This document shows positions 60,301-64,000 of a stretch of 64,000 bases of DNA, one piece after another. A program made the translations under genes and the position numbers. The notes beneath the pieces are model-generated. The model worked only from the letters and a program-made list of their open reading frames with translations. It had not been told where the DNA came from and did not search any database. Position 1 is the first letter of the stretch, and each line of letters opens with the position of its first letter. The stretch is from Bugulina stolonifera (Eukaryota; Bryozoa; Gymnolaemata; Cheilostomatida; Bugulidae): positions 3,442,572-3,506,571 of the forward strand of contig OW285189.1 of assembly GCA_935421135.1 (NCBI GenBank), written 5' to 3'.

Positions 60301-63300
60301 AAAGCTGAATAAAACACAGATACCACCAAAAGCGTCATGTGTAGTATGGAAAAAATATTAAAATAATAATATTCATCCCACAGGCTATGAGATATTATTG
60401 GTACATACCTGCTCATCCGTTGGTATGTGAGATTTTGTACCTAGTGTTAGAGCAATCAGAAACTTAGCAGTGTTCTGCTGATCCTCATATCCTACCTCTT
60501 TTAACAGAGACTAAAATAGCGAGTGACAAATGCTGAATGACCTTACTGTAGATATTTAGAATTATACATGTACATCAAGGTATTTATGTTTATAATTGCT
60601 ATGGTGGTAACCAATGCAAAGACTTCTTCATGTGTACTAACATAATAAACTGTAGAGAACTTGTTTACAACAGAGAGAAAGATGCCGACCTGTAAAACGG
60701 TAGAAGCTCTAGAGAATTTGGAGTAGGAAGAAAGCATGGCTAGTAGTATTCCACCTTTATTCTGTTCATAAAGAGAAAACAACTTCCCTTCTACCAACTC
60801 TAATATGCTGCTGAGCTGCAACAAGAATAGCAAACAATGCAAGGGAGGACCTAGAACACATATACACTATACATGCTACCATTTTATATCACAGGAGTGC
60901 AATCCTATATATGCTATATTGTTGTAAACTTTTCCCTGGGAGCAATGTGGTTTGGAACCGCCAATATCCAGCACTCTGCCTAGGATGTGAATTAAGCCAC
61001 TACAATTGTGGTGATCAGACCACACACATGGCTGGACAGTTTCATCACAATATAATTGGTTTACAAGTACTACTATCACACAATGAACCGCTATATAAAA
61101 CCAGTATCCTGGCCTGGGGTACACTGACCACTGACCGCAGGTACACTGACCACTGACCGTGGGTACACTGACCACTTACCTGTGCTACGGTTTGTGCATA
61201 GTCTATAACCGTCTGAAAGAGAAGCAGCCCATAATAATCGGATATCATCTGCTGAGAGTGCAGACAAATGACATCATTGATGAGATGACTGTACTCAGAC
61301 TTGTCCAACACTCTAACCATTGCCATGAGAAAGAATGAACTATATCTGTCAGTGAAGATTACGGGGCAGCCATTGCTATAAGATGTATAAAGTGTACAAA
61401 TACCAGTCACTGAGTATTATCAACCTGTTGTTACCTGTTATTACCATGGAGTGCATGGAGATGGAGAAAAATTTAGATGCGAGTTCTGATTTCAACTTCA
61501 AAACAGTCACCTTTATGACACTCCACTTCAACTGCAATATACGTTGACTAATGTCCAACAAACTGAGATCAAAATCGAAGTGTAATGTGAAAATTGTACC
61601 AAAATACATGGAATATCTCATCTCATATTTTGTGGACTTTCACATAAACATACAGCATACAGTAAATGGTGAATAGTATGAAGAAGAGAGTTGTCTTACC
61701 CATCTTTCTTGGTGAAAATATCACTGCTTAGAATACTCTGGCAAACCGTTTTACGCATTTTGTGATTTTTACGACGGAAGCAGAAAAGGAACATCTGAGC
61801 CATGATGGAAAGATAAGGGTGACGCAGTCTTTCTAAAACAGTGGGCAGTTGTGAGCAGACAACTACTACTAACAGGTTGTGAGTTCAGTGTGGCCACAAA
61901 CCTCACAAATGCAATTTATGACAGATGTGGTGGAGAACTTGTTCAACGTAGCTATTTTCTGTATACATGTATATGTATATGTACTTGTACATGCAAATCC
62001 AAATAATAGCTACCATTGGAGGCTTTAGAACATGACTGCATGATTGTGATTGTAAACCTTACACAGAGAGTGCGTTTAAATCCTGTTTCTCAATCAACAT
62101 GATGCTAACCATAGACAACATGATGCTAATCATAGACAACATGATGCTAATCATAGACAACATGATGCTAGCCATAGACAACATGATGCTAACCATAGAC
62201 AACATGATGCTAATCATAGACAACATGATGCTAATCATAGACAACATGATGCTAGCCATAGACAACATGATGCTAACCATAGACAACATGATGCTAACCA
62301 TAGACAACATGATGCTAATCATAGACAGCATGATGCTAATCATAGACAACATGATGCTAGCCATAGACAACATGATGCTAACCGTAGACAACATGATGCT
62401 AACCATAGACAACATGATGCTAACCATAGACAACATGATGCTAACCATAGACAACATGATGCTAACCATAGACAACATGATGCTAACCATAGACAACATG
62501 ATGCTAATCATAGACAACATGATGCTAATCATAGACAACATGATGCTAGCCATAGACAACATGATGCTAACCATAGACAACATGATGCTAACCATAGACA
62601 ACATGATGCTAACCATAGACAACATGATGCTAACCATAGACAACATGATGCTAACCATAGACAACATGATGCTAACCATAGACAACATGATGCTAACCAT
62701 AGACAACATGATGCTAACCATAGACAACATGATGCTAACCATAGACAACATGATGCTAACCATAGACAACATGATGCTAACCATAGACAACATGATGCTA
62801 ACCATAGACATTTGCTTTCAGTTCCTAAAGTGTATGTGAAAAACTTAGTGGGACTAACTTACTAACCTGCCATTGACGACGAAGGGAAGATCATTGCGGA
62901 CAGTTTATTAAGTGAACTCTCGAATATTCCACAGGAATTGTGTTCTTTCATGTAACTCTCTAGAAACACATGTACATGGAGGACGATTTTGATCAAAATT
63001 GTTTAACAAAATCTTTTAATTAAAGCCTAGCCATGCACTAGTAGATATTCTACCAGCAACCCATTGACTTAGCGGAGTGCAAATTATTCAAGGATATAGT
63101 GTGAGCCATAGGCTAGTTTTAATATAAGAATCCTACCTTCAGCTTCAGAGTACTGTCCAGTTACGATGTGTTTACTCAGCTCCATACCATACATAACCTC
63201 TATTAGAGTTCTCATCACATGGTTAGAGTGTATGTGGGTGATCAACTCGCTTCTCTCCAGTAGAACTTCCATCGCCTAAGTATAGTAATAGCAGCACTAA

Positions 63301-63967
63301 TATTATAGCCATACTTGTGCAAAACATAAAAATACATTTTCTACTTAACTGTTCCACAAAACAACATCCAGAAACTAAATAGAAAGTTTGAAAGTGTAAA
63401 ATAGGGAATTCATAGAAAGGAGAGGATCTGGTTGCTAGTGTCTGCTGATCTATAGACTATCATTGGTGTCAAATGTACACTTTTTTGCAAAAGGGTGTTT
63501 CACTGTTTACACTTCTGTTTGTCTGTCTGTCTGTCTACAAACCTGGTTAATGAGTTGGATGAGTCTACCTGCTTGCTTTACATCGTGTAGAAAATGTGAA
63601 CACCTATAGAGAGCTGACTGTACCACACGATACGAGTACTCGTTAGATACCAGCACCTGAGTAAAAACAGACATTATTTAGCTGACAGCAATATAAAATA
63701 CCCACTGCTAGAGAAAAGCTTTTTTAAACAAAAAATAGTATTTTACTTACACGGGGTGACAACTTTAAAACAAATGTAATAAGAATAACAATAACACAAA
63801 TTAGGTCCTAACAGTAGACCTATTACAGTAATGTATGCTGATTTACTTGTTACAATAACATACATGTATGTATGTACCAAAAAAACTTGGTTAATACCCA
63901 TGTCTAATAATCCAGTGATCATGTACAAGTGCTGATATTCCTTATCCGTTATCCATACATAGTTTTT
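57317..63967 (-). CDS. NOP9: Nucleolar protein NOP9, pumilio-repeat RNA-binding factor (5' end incomplete)
   Basis: Exons, descending: 63898-63967 (uncertain), 63543-63656, 63137-63275, 62867-62959, 61700-61832, 61445-61562 (3' end may extend to 61425), 61180-61375, 60690-60815, 60409-60510, 58968-59198, 58575-58710, 58038-58154, 57317-57519. GT-AG, phases agree except as noted. Helical PUF-like repeats include YSYRVVQSALYRCSHFL, SNHVMRTLIEVMYG, DRYSSFFLMAMVRVL, YTPSMIIKYML, ENCSKVFETFF, GSRLLLLFWKHM and NKFGQVVAFRVRLLDYM. The last two align with the end of the human NOP9 array. The C-terminus is a Lys-rich tail (NNKKRKNKSLTPTNKR), plausible for nucleolar targeting. NOP9 binds pre-rRNA near the 18S 3' end and restrains premature cleavage. 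Joins of the first exon (phase 1 to phase 0) and at 61445/61375 do not close cleanly; the start codon is probably beyond 64000. Confidence 0.85.
59446..59710. mobile_element. Small GC-rich MITE, 265 bp, in a NOP9 intron
   Basis: 14-bp perfect terminal inverted repeats TGTCTTCGCGACCT and AGGTCGCGAAGACA. The interior is markedly GC-richer than the surrounding intron and contains further inverted words (GGCCTGGG, GGCCGGAC types). No target duplication was recognised and no coding capacity. Confidence 0.75.
59862..60125 (-). mobile_element. tRNA-like SINE, copy D
   Basis: The minus strand has TTAGCTGGTGTAGTGGTAGC (A box), then GGGTTCAAACCCCAGTCAGG (B box), then the tail TGCTCCAAGATAAATTCTTT, matching copies A and C. 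A partial tail-only copy follows at about 60126-60196. It lies in a NOP9 intron. Confidence 0.8.
61114..61180. repeat. 22-bp repeat, 3 copies, at a NOP9 splice donor
   Basis: GGTACACTGACCACTGACCG and near copies are repeated three times. The last one runs into the donor of the exon ending at 61180 (CAG|GTAAGTGG on the minus strand). Confidence 0.8.
62096..62812. repeat. 21-bp minisatellite, ~34 copies, in a NOP9 intron
   Basis: Unit CATGATGCTAACCATAGACA plus A, with variants TAATCATAG, TAGCCATAG and TAACCGTAG. Groups of variants recur in order (AACC, AATC, AATC, AGCC). Because 21 is divisible by three and the unit lacks stops in several frames, 250- and 246-codon open frames exist on opposite strands. 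Neither has non-repeat coding sequence. Confidence 0.95.
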
Positions 63968-64000
63968 CTGCAGTGATAATAAATGCAGCAGGTAATTTAA

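Noticed and set aside
62059..62839. 250- and 246-codon open frames on opposite strands
   Set aside because: They are products of the 21-bp minisatellite, with no non-repeat coding sequence, inside a NOP9 intron.

Overview
The window is nuclear DNA of a metazoan, most likely a marine invertebrate such as a sponge or mollusc; I cannot decide which. The evidence is GT-AG introns in every recognisable multi-exon gene, a TGF-beta type I receptor (a family confined to animals), AT-rich intergenic DNA with frequent TACATGTA words, many tandem repeats, short non-autonomous transposons, tRNA-like SINEs and solo LTRs. There are no bacterial operons, CRISPR arrays or phage modules.

Layout. At 1.5-6.9 kb, minus strand, lie two tandem Tctex1-type dynein light chain genes. 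At 9.0-11.7 kb, minus strand, is a complete five-exon MED8 (Mediator subunit 8). At 11.9-12.6 kb is a solo LTR. About 9 kb (12.6-21.7 kb) shows no convincing gene and holds a large 25-bp minisatellite. At 21.7-24.2 kb, plus strand, are two exons of a short, very basic coiled-coil protein I do not recognise. At 25.3-35.4 kb, plus strand, are ten exons of a TGF-beta/BMP/activin type I receptor serine/threonine kinase. About 3.6 kb of gene-poor DNA with a hairpin and a tRNA-like SINE follows. At 39.0-53.3 kb, minus strand, is an eleven-exon KLHDC10, whose long 5' introns are packed with mobile DNA. At 54.1-55.1 kb is a Tigger/mariner-like non-autonomous element. At 55.6-56.1 kb, plus strand, is single-exon-coding IMP3. 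At 57.3-64.0 kb, minus strand, is NOP9, probably incomplete at its 5' end.

The genes are mostly unrelated housekeeping or signalling genes. The one functional neighbourhood is IMP3 and NOP9, both nucleolar small-subunit ribosome biogenesis factors, arranged convergently about 1.2 kb apart. Exon joins were derived by hand from reading frame, splice dinucleotides, phase continuity and family resemblance remembered from human proteins; no database search was possible.

The most notable structures are: a nested transposon stack inside KLHDC10 intron 1, where a 1.58-kb hAT-like element with a perfect 8-bp duplication sits inside a 144-bp MITE that has its own perfect 8-bp duplication; an inverted duplication that brackets KLHDC10 exon 2; basic N-terminal exons that splice in phase onto a receptor whose signal peptide I cannot find; and minisatellites sitting in introns, some ending a few bases from splice donors.
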